A stretch of DNA of 64,000 bases, taken from contig CAUYUJ010020538.1 of NCBI GenBank assembly GCA_963575745.1, positions 60,001-124,000 on the forward strand, in the 5' to 3' direction. How positions within the stretch are numbered: the first letter of the stretch is position 1; each line of letters begins with the position of its first letter. Under the pieces are notes generated by a model that saw nothing but the letters and a program-made list of their open reading frames with translations, ran no database searches and had not been told where the DNA came from. Source of the DNA: Prorocentrum cordatum (lineage: Eukaryota; Sar; Dinophyceae; Prorocentrales; Prorocentraceae). Position numbers and translations under genes: made by a program. Positions 19,437 through 28,826 of this stretch are shown piece after piece.

Positions 19437-20145
19437 ATGGAGAGGTCTGCCATGATCCCTTCTCAGATCGCCATCGCCATCTTCGCCCTGATTGCGAAAC
19501 CCTCCTCCGGTTTCCGCCCCATTGCCATGTCCTGTGGGTTTTTCCAGGATGCGCGGCAAGCTTCGCCGACCCCTCGCTGTCACTTCTGTGCTGGCCCTTT
19601 GGAAGGCGCCCAAGACGCCGTCTGGCGCCGGGCGTTGCGCGCAGAAGGAAGCGCCGCGAAAGGAGGAGAGGGGCGGATACACTCTTCACCGATCTGTATA
19701 CATATTATGAAACCTCGGGTCGCAAGGTGCTGGACCTGCGGCTGCATTGCCATGTGCCCCCGGAACCGCTTCCTTTCTGTGGGTGGTGTTGTGGATGGGT
19801 CGTTTTCGCTTTGGTCGCCGAGGGGGCCGATTGCGGGGCGTTCCCTCGCCGCCACTACCATCCGGGCCAACGCCGCCCAGGCTCTGGACGCCCTCGGGCC
19901 CCCGCCCGCCATCCAGTTGAAGTCTTACATTGACGATGGGGAGCTCAACGCCACGGGACCATCGAAATATATCCTTGTTGCCTTGCCGCCTGTTGCGAGG
20001 GCCTTACGTCGAACCCTTGTTGAGGGGGCCGGGGCGCAGATTGGCGTCGAGAAGCTCGCCGTGACCTGCTCATCTCGGAATCTTGGCAGGGCCTTGGCCG
20101 GAGCCATGGGTGGCTTCGCTCGGCGTCTGAAAGAACGCGGCTGCG
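19437..20145 (+). pseudogene. LINE reverse transcriptase fragment
   Basis: An open plus-strand stretch with AIAIFALIAKPSSGFRPIAM (the I-x-L-I-x-K-P-x-x-x-F-R-P-I pattern of LINE RT block 1-2) and, at 19926-19937, YIDD followed by GELNATG, the catalytic YxDD box, then GAQIGVEKLAVTCSS (block D/E position). Distances are short compared with an intact RT, and the middle (palm motif A, 19560-19740) is scrambled by frameshifts. RT would copy element RNA at the nicked target; this copy cannot. Confidence 0.7.
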
Positions 20146-20148
20146 GCC

Positions 20149-20610
20149 GTGGGCCCCGGGGTGGACGGCGCCGCGGGCAGGGCCACCAGGTGTCTCGGGC
20201 GTTTTGCTGGGATCAAAGAGCGTCGTTGCGCGGGGCCCTTGTCTGGGGCCACGCAAGGTGCCGGCCTAGCAGGCGTCTCCGACAGCGAGCTGCTTGCGCT
20301 GCGCAGGCTCGCCGGCAATGCGCTGGATCGTAGCGCGGGAGGCAGTTTGCTCGCCGCTCTGATTTGTCATGATGACCCGCCCGCAGGGGCGGCCGTCGCT
20401 TCCATCTACCGCTGGGCGAAGGAGGTTTGGACGACCCATCAAATCGCGTCGCTTGTCCTTCTCTTTCGCCACGATGCGCGCAGCTTGAGACAATGCGTTC
20501 GCCCGCCCCTCTGGGCCGTGGAGGTCGGCCTCGGGGCCCATCTGCGCGATGCGATAGTTGCTCGAACGTCTGTCGTGGAGCATGTGATCGTTCGGGGTCA
20601 CTCGAGATGA
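20149..20610 (+). pseudogene. LINE post-RT connection fragment
   Basis: The frame after a shift relative to the RT part reads GLAGVSDSELLALRRLAG, GGSLLAALICHDDPPAGAAV and YRWAKEVW, a layout typical of the region after RT in dinoflagellate LINEs. Further remnants continue to 20880. Confidence 0.55.
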
Positions 20611-20883
20611 GAAGGGTTTGGACATTTACCTAACTGCGATCTCCATTGCCATGGATCGCTCCCTTCTTTTGCGGGCCAGCAGGCGCGTCTTGGAATGGGA
20701 TCTTGGGGCTCGGTCTATCATGGGCAAGGTCTGTTGCGATGGCATCCTCTCCTGGCCCACCTCCTCTGAGATGAATGCCCTCGAGAAGGGGCGCGTCCGT
20801 TCCGCTTGTTTTTGTGATGTTGTCTGGACTCGGGCTAAGGCTCGGGAAAATGTGTACGTGGTTGATACTAATTGTGGGCTTTG

Positions 20884-22083
20884 AGGCACAGCTAAGGATA
20901 CGATGCGACATCGACTGCGGGCATGCGTAGCCTGTGCTGACCTTAAAGCCGAGCTCGTGCCTGCCCAGGTCCAGTTGTTGGCAGCCGAGGCCGACGACGC
21001 CGCGTTCTCTTGGCGAACGAGGCGCCATTGCCTAGCTTTGCGCGGGCTTCGAGCACCTTGGCTTGGACTGGGACTTTCGGGGGGGGGATGTTCGTGGATT
21101 GATCGTCGCTGCGTCGCAGAGTGCCTGAACTTACGAGAGCTGCGTGGGCCGCCACTCTTGTAGACGAGGCCTCGACGCAAGAGATGATCCGGATCCGAGG
21201 CTTGGCGCAGCCCCCTATCCCCAGACCCCGCAGAGTGCTGAATGCAATGCGTTCTGTGCGGCGGCCTGGTTCGCGGCTGGCTGCTCGACTATCCAATTGG
21301 TTTGCTTTAGCGTTGTAAACTGCGCCCGCCCTCCACGGGGTAAGCAGTGCAGTTATAAGCGCTCGCATGTTGGGCGCGCCCAGTTCATCCGTGACAAGCT
21401 GCATCATGTTCGAGTGGATAAAATCACGGTGCGTGTAAATGTCCAGGATGCCACGGACCCCAGTGACAGATTTCTTCGGCTTGGGAACAACCTAGTCGAT
21501 GTTCCTCCTAAGCTTGCTGCCCCCTCGCACTCTGGCCCGTCGTTCGAGGAAGCTGAAAGGCTGGATCAACAGTTATATGTGGCTCATGTTGTCGGGGTCC
21601 TTGCGGTTGAGCTTCTTCCGCAGTGGCCTCCGTTTGTCTTGGGAGAAGACGTGTATCGTGGGAAGGCCCTTCCCGCTCTGCGTGTGACCTTCCTCTCGCC
21701 GGCAGCATCTCGGGAGCTTCTGGACACGCAGTGTTTGCCTGAATGGGTCGCGGGGAGGGCAGCCGCATCCCCTCCCCTCCGCCCGTCCCCACCTTCTTCC
21801 ACGCGGTGCTGGTTCGCCCCCCGCTCGCTGGCTGGCGCCCCGGGCGTTCGAGGCTGGGCGCCGACGTGCTCCTGGCCAGAGGCCGTGCTTGCATTGTGCT
21901 CGATTTCTCGGGCGGCTCTCTCATCGCTGTTTGTCTTAAGTGCAAGGCCTACAGTGGCCACGGTAGGGCTCGGAATTTGTTGGACCAGTGCAGTAGGGCC
22001 CGCAAGAGCGCGGGGGCACGTCACTCGCGGCATCAGGTTTGCGCGGGAAAATACCCCAAGCTTCCTGGGTTCACCGCCGATTG
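20884..22083 (+). pseudogene. LINE RNase H and C-terminal Cys region, frameshifted
   Basis: TMRHRLRACVACADLKAEL (about 20900-20955) precedes an RNase H remnant: RAAWAATLVDEASTQ (about 21130-21180), then in another frame VNVQDATDPSDRFLRLGNN and LVDVPPKLAA, which corresponds to the final GN-x-x-(A/V)D motif of RNase H. The C-terminal motif CLKCKAYSGHGRARNLLDQC lies at about 21930-21990, again in a different frame. At least two frameshifts separate these pieces. Confidence 0.6.
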
Positions 22084-22169
22084 AGGACTTTGGCCCCCGT
22101 TGTCTGCTCGGGACGAGGACACCCCCACCAGTGCGCACGCCTCTGCCAGCGCTAAGGAGCAGGAGGGGG

Positions 22170-23050
22170 CCGATGTCATGTCGCGCCGGAGCGGCGGAGG
22201 AGGCGCCAGCGCGATCGAAGAGCCAGCTGGCCCGAGGAGGCTTGGCCCCGAGCTGCCGCACGATCCCAAATCGATCATCCCGACTGGGCCTGCACTGCAG
22301 CCGGGGGAGGCCCTCAAGGTCCCATGCGGGCCGTGCCCAGGGCGGGGAGTTGCGCAGCCAGTGGCCAAGTCCGATCGGGCCACCGCTCCGCCGGTGCGCA
22401 GCCGCCCCGAGGTTTCCCCCGAGAGGCGCCACGCCTCGTTCCCTCTGCAATATATCGCTAGTGCCCAGCCGGCCGCAGTGAATAGGCCAGACATTGGCGC
22501 AGCTATCGCCGCGACAGTCGCCCGAGGGGGCCTGGCCCCGAGCTGCCGCGCGACCCCCGGTCGAGCGTCCCATGGGCCTGCGCCGCAGCCAGGAGAGACC
22601 CACGAGGTCCCAGGCGAGCGATGCCCGGGGGGAGGAGTTGCGCAGCCGCCAGTCGCCAAGTCCGATCGGGCCGCCGCTCCGCGCGCGCGTAGCCGCCGCG
22701 AGGTCTTTCCAGCGAGGCGCCACGTCTCTCTCACTCCGCTAGCCAGCGCCCGTGCCGTGGAGGTCGTCGTGTCGCGTCGGGGCGGCGGAGGAGGCGCCGG
22801 CGCTGTCGACGAGCCGGCTGGCCCGAGGAGGCCTGCCCCCGAGCTGTCGCGCGATCCCCAATCGATCATCCCGAATGGGCCTGCACCGCAGCGAGGCGAG
22901 GCCCTCGAGGTCCCAGGAGCGGCGCCCAAGGGGGAGGGGTTGCGCAGCCAGTGGCCAAGCCCGATCGGACCGCCGCCCCGCTAGTGCACAGCCGCCCCGA
23001 GGTCTCTCTCGCGAGGCGCCACGCTTCAATCACTCCGCACTCGCGCCAAG
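22170..23050. repeat. ~290-300 bp tandem repeat, three copies
   Basis: The landmark CCCGAGGAGGCNTGGCCCC recurs at about 22231, 22521 and 22822 (spacings 290 and 301). Each unit includes GCAGCC(A)GTGGCCAAGTCCGATCGG and GAGGCGCCACG. Spacings are not multiples of three, so the open frame across the array is not conserved coding. It directly follows the retroelement 3' end. Confidence 0.93.
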
Positions 23051-23135
23051 CCGTGAGCGACGCGCCCGAGAGTGCCCTACACGCCAGTGCCCTGGCGGAG
23101 GGGGGACAGCGCTCTGGGCTGAAGGCGCGCAGGCC

Positions 23136-23207
23136 TCCAGCGCGGTCAGTGCCAGGAGTGGCGATTCCGACCAACAGCGCGGTCAGTGCCAGGAGTGGCG
23201 ATTCTGA
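23136..23207. repeat. 36-bp direct repeat, two copies
   Basis: CAGCGCGGTCAGTGCCAGGA... occurs at 23136 and 23172. Confidence 0.9.
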
Positions 23208-23339
23208 CTAGGTGGGTCTTTGTGTGTAAGGGCCCCCCCTTACTCCACCCGCCCAGTCATGCTCGGCCCTCGCGTTGGCCGCGCGCGTGGTCTCTCACCC
23301 TCATTGAGGCCAGTTTCGTTTTCACGAGGCGAAGGTGCC

Positions 23340-23807
23340 TGTAGCGGGCCAAAAAATGTTCAAGAGCCTTTGAGGAAGCCTCTAGGGAAAATGCTAAGGA
23401 AACGTTTCAGAAGCTTCCAGGAGCCTCCAAGGAGCTTTTTAGGAGCCTTTGAAGAAGCCTTTTTCGGAGCCGCTGAGGAGCCCCTGATGAAACCTCTATG
23501 GAGCCAGCCTCCCAACGAGCCTCCCAGGAAACCGCTTCAGGTGCCTCCTAAGGAGCCTCTATAAGGAGGCCCCTACGGAGACTCTAAGGAGCCCCTGAGG
23601 AAACCTCTCAGGCGCCTCAAAGGAAACTGCCTTCGAAGGAGCCTATAAGGGAACCTCTAATGAGCTTTTAGTGAAACATTACGGAGCCTCTAGGGAGCCT
23701 TCAAGGACACCGCGAAGGAGCCTACAAGGAGCCGTTTATAACAAGAAACCTCAGAAGAGGCTTTAGGCTCAAAGGAGCCTCGATTTTTTATTTTTTTTTT
23801 ATTTTTT

Positions 23808-23848
<41 letters not shown>

Positions 23849-24285
23849 TTTTTGTTTTTTTTTTTTTTTGTTTAGGGCCTCCACGGAGCTCGTAGGGGAA
23901 TCGTGCGAAGCATACTAATGAATCTCGGAGGAGCCCCCCTAAGGAACCGCGTGGTTTTTTGATGGGAAGCTTTTTTTCTTTTTTTATATTTTATTTTAGC
24001 TTCTTCTTTTTTTTTTTTTGTTTCTTTTTTTTTCATTAATTGTTTTTTTTTTTTTTGTTTTTCTTACTTTTTTTTTTTTCATTTTTTCATCCTTTTTTTT
24101 TTTTTTCTTTTTTTTTTTATTTGTTCTTCGAAGGAGCTCCCACGGACACCTTTGAGGAGCGTTTAAGGAGCCTCCATACGGAACCTCGAAGGAGCCTCCA
24201 ACCAAACCGTTCATGTGCTTCCAAGGAGCCTCCATAAGGAACCCCGCAGAAACCTTCAAACAGCTTTTGAAAGCTGAACATGTGG
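23340..24285. repeat. AGGAGCCTC-type repeat field with poly(T) tracts
   Basis: Diverged copies of AGGAGCCTCTAAGGAAACC at short spacing, interrupted by T-rich tracts at about 23785-23875 and 23970-24120. It resembles the field at 14510-15130 in structure and motif. Confidence 0.85.
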
Positions 24286-25079
24286 TTACGGTTGGTCCGA
24301 ATTGGGTGGGGTTTGGACCGACATGGTTTGAAATTTGTCCCAGATGGTTGGCATTAGTTTCATTGTCGGTTCGCGCCGCCGCCCCTCGACAGGAGAGGGG
24401 GGGCCTGAATTTCGAATCCAAGGGGGGGGGGGGGGGGGGGGGGGGGGGTTTGAAAGCCCTCCCGTTTGGAAAGGGGGGTGGGGGGGGTCACTGACGACGG
24501 ATCGGGACAGAGGGGGGGCTTTGTCGGCGACGGACCAGTGAAACGGGGGGGAGGTGGGATCCAGCGGCAGTCCCCCCCCCTTCTGGACGCATCCAGCGGC
24601 GCGCCCTCCTTGTTCAGCCAGCGCGAGGTTGGATACCCAGCATGCTTTACAACAGGAAGTTGGTTTGCATAGTCTGCATGACTTCGCACTTCTCCAAAGG
24701 CCGTCGTCAGTGCGCATGTTGCAGAGCGCGGCACATCTGAAGGCTTACGCTGCAAACAATGATAACGATCGCTGTTTGTTGGAACGGCAAGCCACAGGCT
24801 ATTCGGGCAAGAATTGCAGGTCTGCGGTGCCACAAATGATGAGTCCACCAGTCCTGGCTTGTTCGTCTTGCGTCGTTCTCTGGCCTGTCTATGTTTTAAA
24901 GCGCTAACTGGATGAAGCGGAGTACGTGCATCGACCGGGAGCGTGGCATATTCGCAAGCATTCACACGTCATTGCGCAGACGAGCGGGCTTGGCGGCACG
25001 CATTGAGGTCCCCCTTCCGATTTTCGATCCATCGGAGTAGGTCCCTTAGACGAGCGAGCAGAAGAAACGCAGATCGCCG
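24286..25079. other. Unassigned sequence with a ~28-base poly(G) run
   Basis: Contains a G run at about 24421-24449 and several G6-G8 runs to 24560, which can form G-quadruplexes. The rest is unique without a supported gene. Confidence 0.6.
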
Positions 25080-25175
25080 TCAATCCTCCCTGGGCTAAGC
25101 GGTGGTCAGACAGTCTAATGATTAGCTAAGCGGTGGTCAATCCTCCCTGGGCTAAGCTAAGATTAGCAATCATCC
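25080..25175. repeat. CAATCCTCCCTGGGCTAAGC repeat
   Basis: Two direct copies (25080 and about 25137), with partial copies of GCTAAGCGGTGGTCAAT and GCTAAGATTAGC. A 19-base match also occurs at 14398. Confidence 0.7.
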
Positions 25176-27722
25176 CCATCCTCCCCGTGATCGCCTGCCC
25201 CCTCCACCTCGGCGTCGGTGCCATCGTCGCCACCCCAATCGCTGGCCCCAAAGGCGACGATGAGAAGGGCGCCGATGCGGAGGACGAGGAGGATGGTGGG
25301 GAACGGGAGGTGGAGGAGCATGACTAGAGGGTAGACGAGAGGGGGGCCGCGCAGGATTTCAAGAAGCGGACCAACAAGGCCAAGGAGGATTACAGGAAGG
25401 ACTGGCTTGGCAAAAAGCTCGTTGAGAAGGAGAAGGAATACTCCAAGTTGGTCAAGCACTCCATCATCGATATTACTCAGGGCATCTATCGCAGCTTCCA
25501 GCGGATCATCGTGGACGGCATGGGGGAAATTGGTGGATGATAAGGAGGAGGAGCAGGATGAGGATGAGGAATACTTTAAGAACGATGAGAGAGATGAGGC
25601 GTGGAAGGAGGAGGAGGAGGAGGAAGAGGAGGAGGAGGAGGAGGGGGGGAGGAGGATGAGGCGGAGGAGGCCGAGGAGGAGGAGGCCGAGGACGAGGCCG
25701 ATGAGGAGGGGGAGGAGGAGGAGGAGGAGGAGGAGGAGGAGGAGGAGGAGGAGGAGGAGGAGGAGCTGGAGGAGAGGAAGGAGGAAGATGAGGAGGAGCG
25801 CAAGGGGGAGGCGGCCATGGGCTTCGACCCCCATTCGGACCTCTGGGTGTCCTACCCTCTGGACCTCCATTCGCTCCCGCCCCAAAGGAGGAGGGCGGCT
25901 ACGAGTGTGAGGATAACATATGTGCTGCGCGCAGGTACTGCGAGGCGTGCTTGCTCATGGGGCATCCCTGGGTAAAATTCGATACGATGACACAGAGGCT
26001 GCAATTCCTTTACATGGAGACGGGGACGAGGGAGGAATTGGAGCGCAGCTGGACCACTTACTCACAGTTACATCCTTCGAAGGCCGATTCCGTTCAGAAC
26101 GTGAGCGCGTTCGCAATTCTGGATACGTCACAGAAGCGCGTCGGTGATGCTATGAATGCGGTGGCGCCAGAAGCGAAGAGGCAGAAGACGACAGATGGTG
26201 ATGATGAGCAGCCTCATGAAACGGAGCCCTTCGCGGTGATTGCTGCAACTGCAACTGAGGTGAAGTTGGAGGTGGCTGATGAGGCTGAGGCTGCCGAGGC
26301 GGATGAGGGGCGGAAGAAGCTGGAGACAAAGAATGAGGAGGCGGCGGCAAAAGCTCAGGAAGAAGCAGAGGCAGCAGCTCAGGAAGAAGCAGAGGCAGCA
26401 ACGAAGGCGAGGAAGGAGGAGGAGAAGAAAGCCAGGCAGGAGCTCACGAAACTCGGCAATGATTGCAAGAAACTCGCCACGGCCTTCATCCACGCGCAGG
26501 CCAGCGCGATCACGATGATCAACAATGCTGACACCATGCCCGAGTACAAGTGGCTCAAGGACAGGGCAGGGCCCCGATGAGGGGGAAGTGGAGGAGGAGG
26601 GGGAAAGACTAGGAGGAGGAGGAGGAGGAGGAGGAGGAGGAGACGGAGGAGGGTAGAGGTGGAGGAGGAGGGCAGGAGAAGGAACGAGGAGGAGTAGGAG
26701 GAGGAGGAGGGAGGAGGAGGAGGAGAGGAGGAGGAGGAGGAGGAGGAGGAGGGAGGGAGGAGGGAGGAGCGAGGAGGAGGAGGGAGGCGGAGGAGCTCCC
26801 TCCTCGTCCTCCTCCTCCTCCTCCTTCCGCATCATCCTCTCTCCCCCCTCCCCCCTCCTCCCTCCTCCCTTCTCCCTCCTCGCACCCCTCCTGCGCTGCC
26901 TTCTCTCTACTGTCTGTGCACCCTTCCTCATTGGATCTTGGGAGGATCACGCAAACCACCTCGCCGACATCAAGCAGAAGCTCAAGGCCGCGCAGACGCC
27001 CTGCAGTGACTTCTTCCTCAAGATGACGCAGCAGGAGGAGAAGGTCTGGAAGAAGGGCGTGAAGCGCGAGACGCTTCAGGAGGAGTTCAATGCGATCAAC
27101 AGCAGGCACAGGATATGATTGGAACTGGGGCATCGGGGGGTAGAGGAGGAGGAGGAGGGGAGGAGGAGGAGGAGGAGGAGGAGGAGGAGGAGGAGGAGGA
27201 GGGAGGAGGAGGAGGGGGGAGGGGGAGGGGGAGGGGGGAGGGGGGGAGGGGAAGGAGGAGGGGGATGAGGAGGAGGGGGAGGAGGACAAGGAAGAGGCAG
27301 GTGATGGAAGGGGAGGAGGCAGAAGGAGGGGGAGGGGCACCCGCGTCCCTCCTATTCTCCTGCTGTTCCTCATTCCCGTTTCTCCTCCTCCTGCCTGGCC
27401 CTTTCTCACTCCTTCCTCCTTCCTCCTCTCCTCCCTCCTCCTCCTCCTCCTCCTCCTCCTCCTCCTCAGTCGTCGTTCATGCTCCTCCTCTTCCTAGTCC
27501 TCTGCCTTCTCATTGTCAGAGATTGCCGAGAATGAGAAGGCGCGAGAAGGCCTCGAGAAAGGACAGGTTCGTATGTGCGCTTGATATTGTTGGACAGCGT
27601 TAGAGCATGCAAGGGATAGGGGCAGGGAAGGATGCCGAAGCCGATCAAGGAACTGCAGGCGCAGATGACCAAGCTTGCCGAGCTCCATGAGGTGGAGCTC
27701 CGTCACAATGTTCAGCTTTGAA
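25176..27722 (+). CDS. Multi-exon hypothetical gene with GGA-repeat introns
   Basis: Plus-strand islands that read as one Lys/Glu-rich protein. (1) 25345-25540: QDFKKRTNKAKEDYRKDWLG and VKHSIIDITQGIYRSFQRII. (2) about 25815-26580: MGFDPHSDLWVSYPLDLHSL, then in another frame GYECEDNICAARRYCEACLL, MGHPWVKFDTMTQRLQFLYM and ETGTREELERSW, followed by a long Ala/Glu/Lys helix to KDRAGPR and a TGA. (3) 26937-27118: ADIKQKLKAAQTPCSDFFLK and EEKVWKKGVKRETLQEEFNA. (4) about 27515-27565: EIAENEKAREGLEKGQ. (5) 27630-27720: MPKPIKELQAQMTKLAELHE. Long GGA tracts separate the islands (25600-25790, 26590-26770, 27130-27300), so introns filled by microsatellite are inferred. The closely spaced Cys residues in island 2 could bind zinc. 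Whether island 2's stop ends the protein is unknown; islands 3-5 may be a second gene. No function recognised. Confidence 0.45.
25600..25795. repeat. (GGA)n microsatellite in inferred intron
   Basis: Impure, then nearly pure GGA/GAG repeats between coding islands. Other GGA/CCT tracts in the same gene region: 26585-26900, 27130-27310 and 27420-27470. Confidence 0.95.
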
Positions 27723-28812
27723 TGTGTTGCTTTCTTTCTGTCGCCTCTCTATGTGCACAGCAACGACTTACCTAGGTGCACGTGGTTATTCACGGTATCA
27801 GATTCTACCAGCTTTTCTTCTGGGTTCGAGAATGTTTCCCTCGAACGACACAATGCCAAAAGGCCGGCAGATTCGGCCCCCGCCGGCCCCCAGCCGCCCC
27901 GAACACCGGTAGAAGCCGGCAGTTTCCAGGGACATCCCGGATGAAATTTCTATGAAATTTCGACAAAAGAAATTTATATGAAAAAACACGAAAACCCTAT
28001 ATATAAAAAAAACACATAACATTTCATCTCCAAAACGGAGAAGACGGCCCATGAAAAAACGATGAAAGTCGATGAAATTTGTTTGAGGGCTCTGGAGCTC
28101 GAAATCGCAGGCCTGAGGGCCCTCCGTGGACGTTTCGGACTGAACAGCTAAGATCAGATGCAGGATAACAGCCTTAGATTACAAATCTCACAGTTCGAGC
28201 ACTTTTTCCTTTCGAATCAGTTCGAGGGCAGGCTGGCAGGTCTTTTCAGCTCGTAGATGGTCTTTACATGTTGCTGGCGCGCGCGAATAGAGATGGCAAA
28301 GCTTGCTGCCAGTGGGATGTTTGATTGGCCTGTTCAGACAGGCCAATGTTCATGGGATGGCGGTTCTTTCTTCAGCGAGCGCGGTGCCGGAACGAATGCT
28401 AGAGATCCAAGGCAGTTTCGCAGCCTCAAACATATTCCCGAGACGGGGATGCGATGGGAGAAGGATGAGCAGGAGACAACAGAGGATGAGGATGAGCAGG
28501 GCAAGGATGAGGAGGTGAAGGAGGATGATGAGGAGGAGGAGGAGGATAAGGAGGAGGAGGAGGAGGACCGCGAGGGGACTCCGAGGGGAATAGGAGGAGG
28601 AGGATGGAGATGAGGAGCGAGAGAATTCGGAGGATGAATAGGGTCGACCGACAACGGAGCTCGGCCTGGTCACGCAATGGCGCCACGATAATCGCACTTC
28701 GCGCTTCGCGCTGAGAGAAGCGAGAAGTTGGGAACGCACAGTCGGGGCCCATCAACCTCCCAGCCTGGAGTATGTGATGAGGTGGCGCATTGCAGATTTT
28801 ATATTACCAGAG
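27723..28812. other. Spacer with AT-rich part, small hairpin and GGA patch
   Basis: 27940-28080 is AT-rich with repeated GAAATTT. 28327-28348 holds TTGGCCTG-TTCAGA-CAGGCCAA, a perfect 8-bp stem. 28460-28600 is GAG-rich. No supported gene. Confidence 0.5.
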
Positions 28813-28826
28813 ATTTGAGGCTCAAG
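28813..28826 (+). promoter_or_regulatory. Possible relic of the dinoflagellate spliced leader
   Basis: ATTTGAGGCTCAAG immediately precedes the ATG. The SL of dinoflagellate mRNAs ends CCATTTTGGCTCAAG; the genomic copy matches ATTT-GGCTCAAG with GA in place of one T. Relic SL sequences in front of genes are known in dinoflagellates and indicate passage through a trans-spliced mRNA. The upstream third of the SL is not recognisable, so chance remains possible. Confidence 0.4.

Larger units (their letters stand above)
15234..22083 (+). mobile_element. Decayed non-LTR retrotransposon (endonuclease-RT-RNase H)
   Basis: Ordered remnants over 6.9 kb on the plus strand: zinc finger (15348-15410), endonuclease (16220-16480), linker with RLAEVKRAANREASASWRE (about 19020-19080), reverse transcriptase with IFALIAKPSSGFRPI (about 19467-19511) and YIDD (19926-19937), a thumb/connection region (20149-20610), a His/Cys region before RNase H (20900-21000), an RNase H end (FLRLGNNLVDVPPKLAA, about 21475-21530), and a C-terminal Cys motif (CLKCKAYSGHGRARNLL, about 21930-21985). 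The order matches dinoflagellate LINE-type elements with an apurinic-type endonuclease. Frameshifts, stops, a 386-bp tandem array (17270-18660) and divergence of core motifs show it is dead. No poly(A) tail or target duplication was identified; a ~300-bp tandem array follows the 3' end. Confidence 0.8.

Noticed and set aside
22100-22984. 294-codon frame after the LINE
   Set aside because: Repeat spacings of 290 and 301 shift the frame between units, so no conserved repeat protein is encoded.
25163-25885. 240-codon minus-strand hydrophobic frame opposite the 25-kb gene
   Set aside because: It is the antisense of Lys/Glu-rich exons and GGA repeats; the plus strand gives better composition and continues in further islands.
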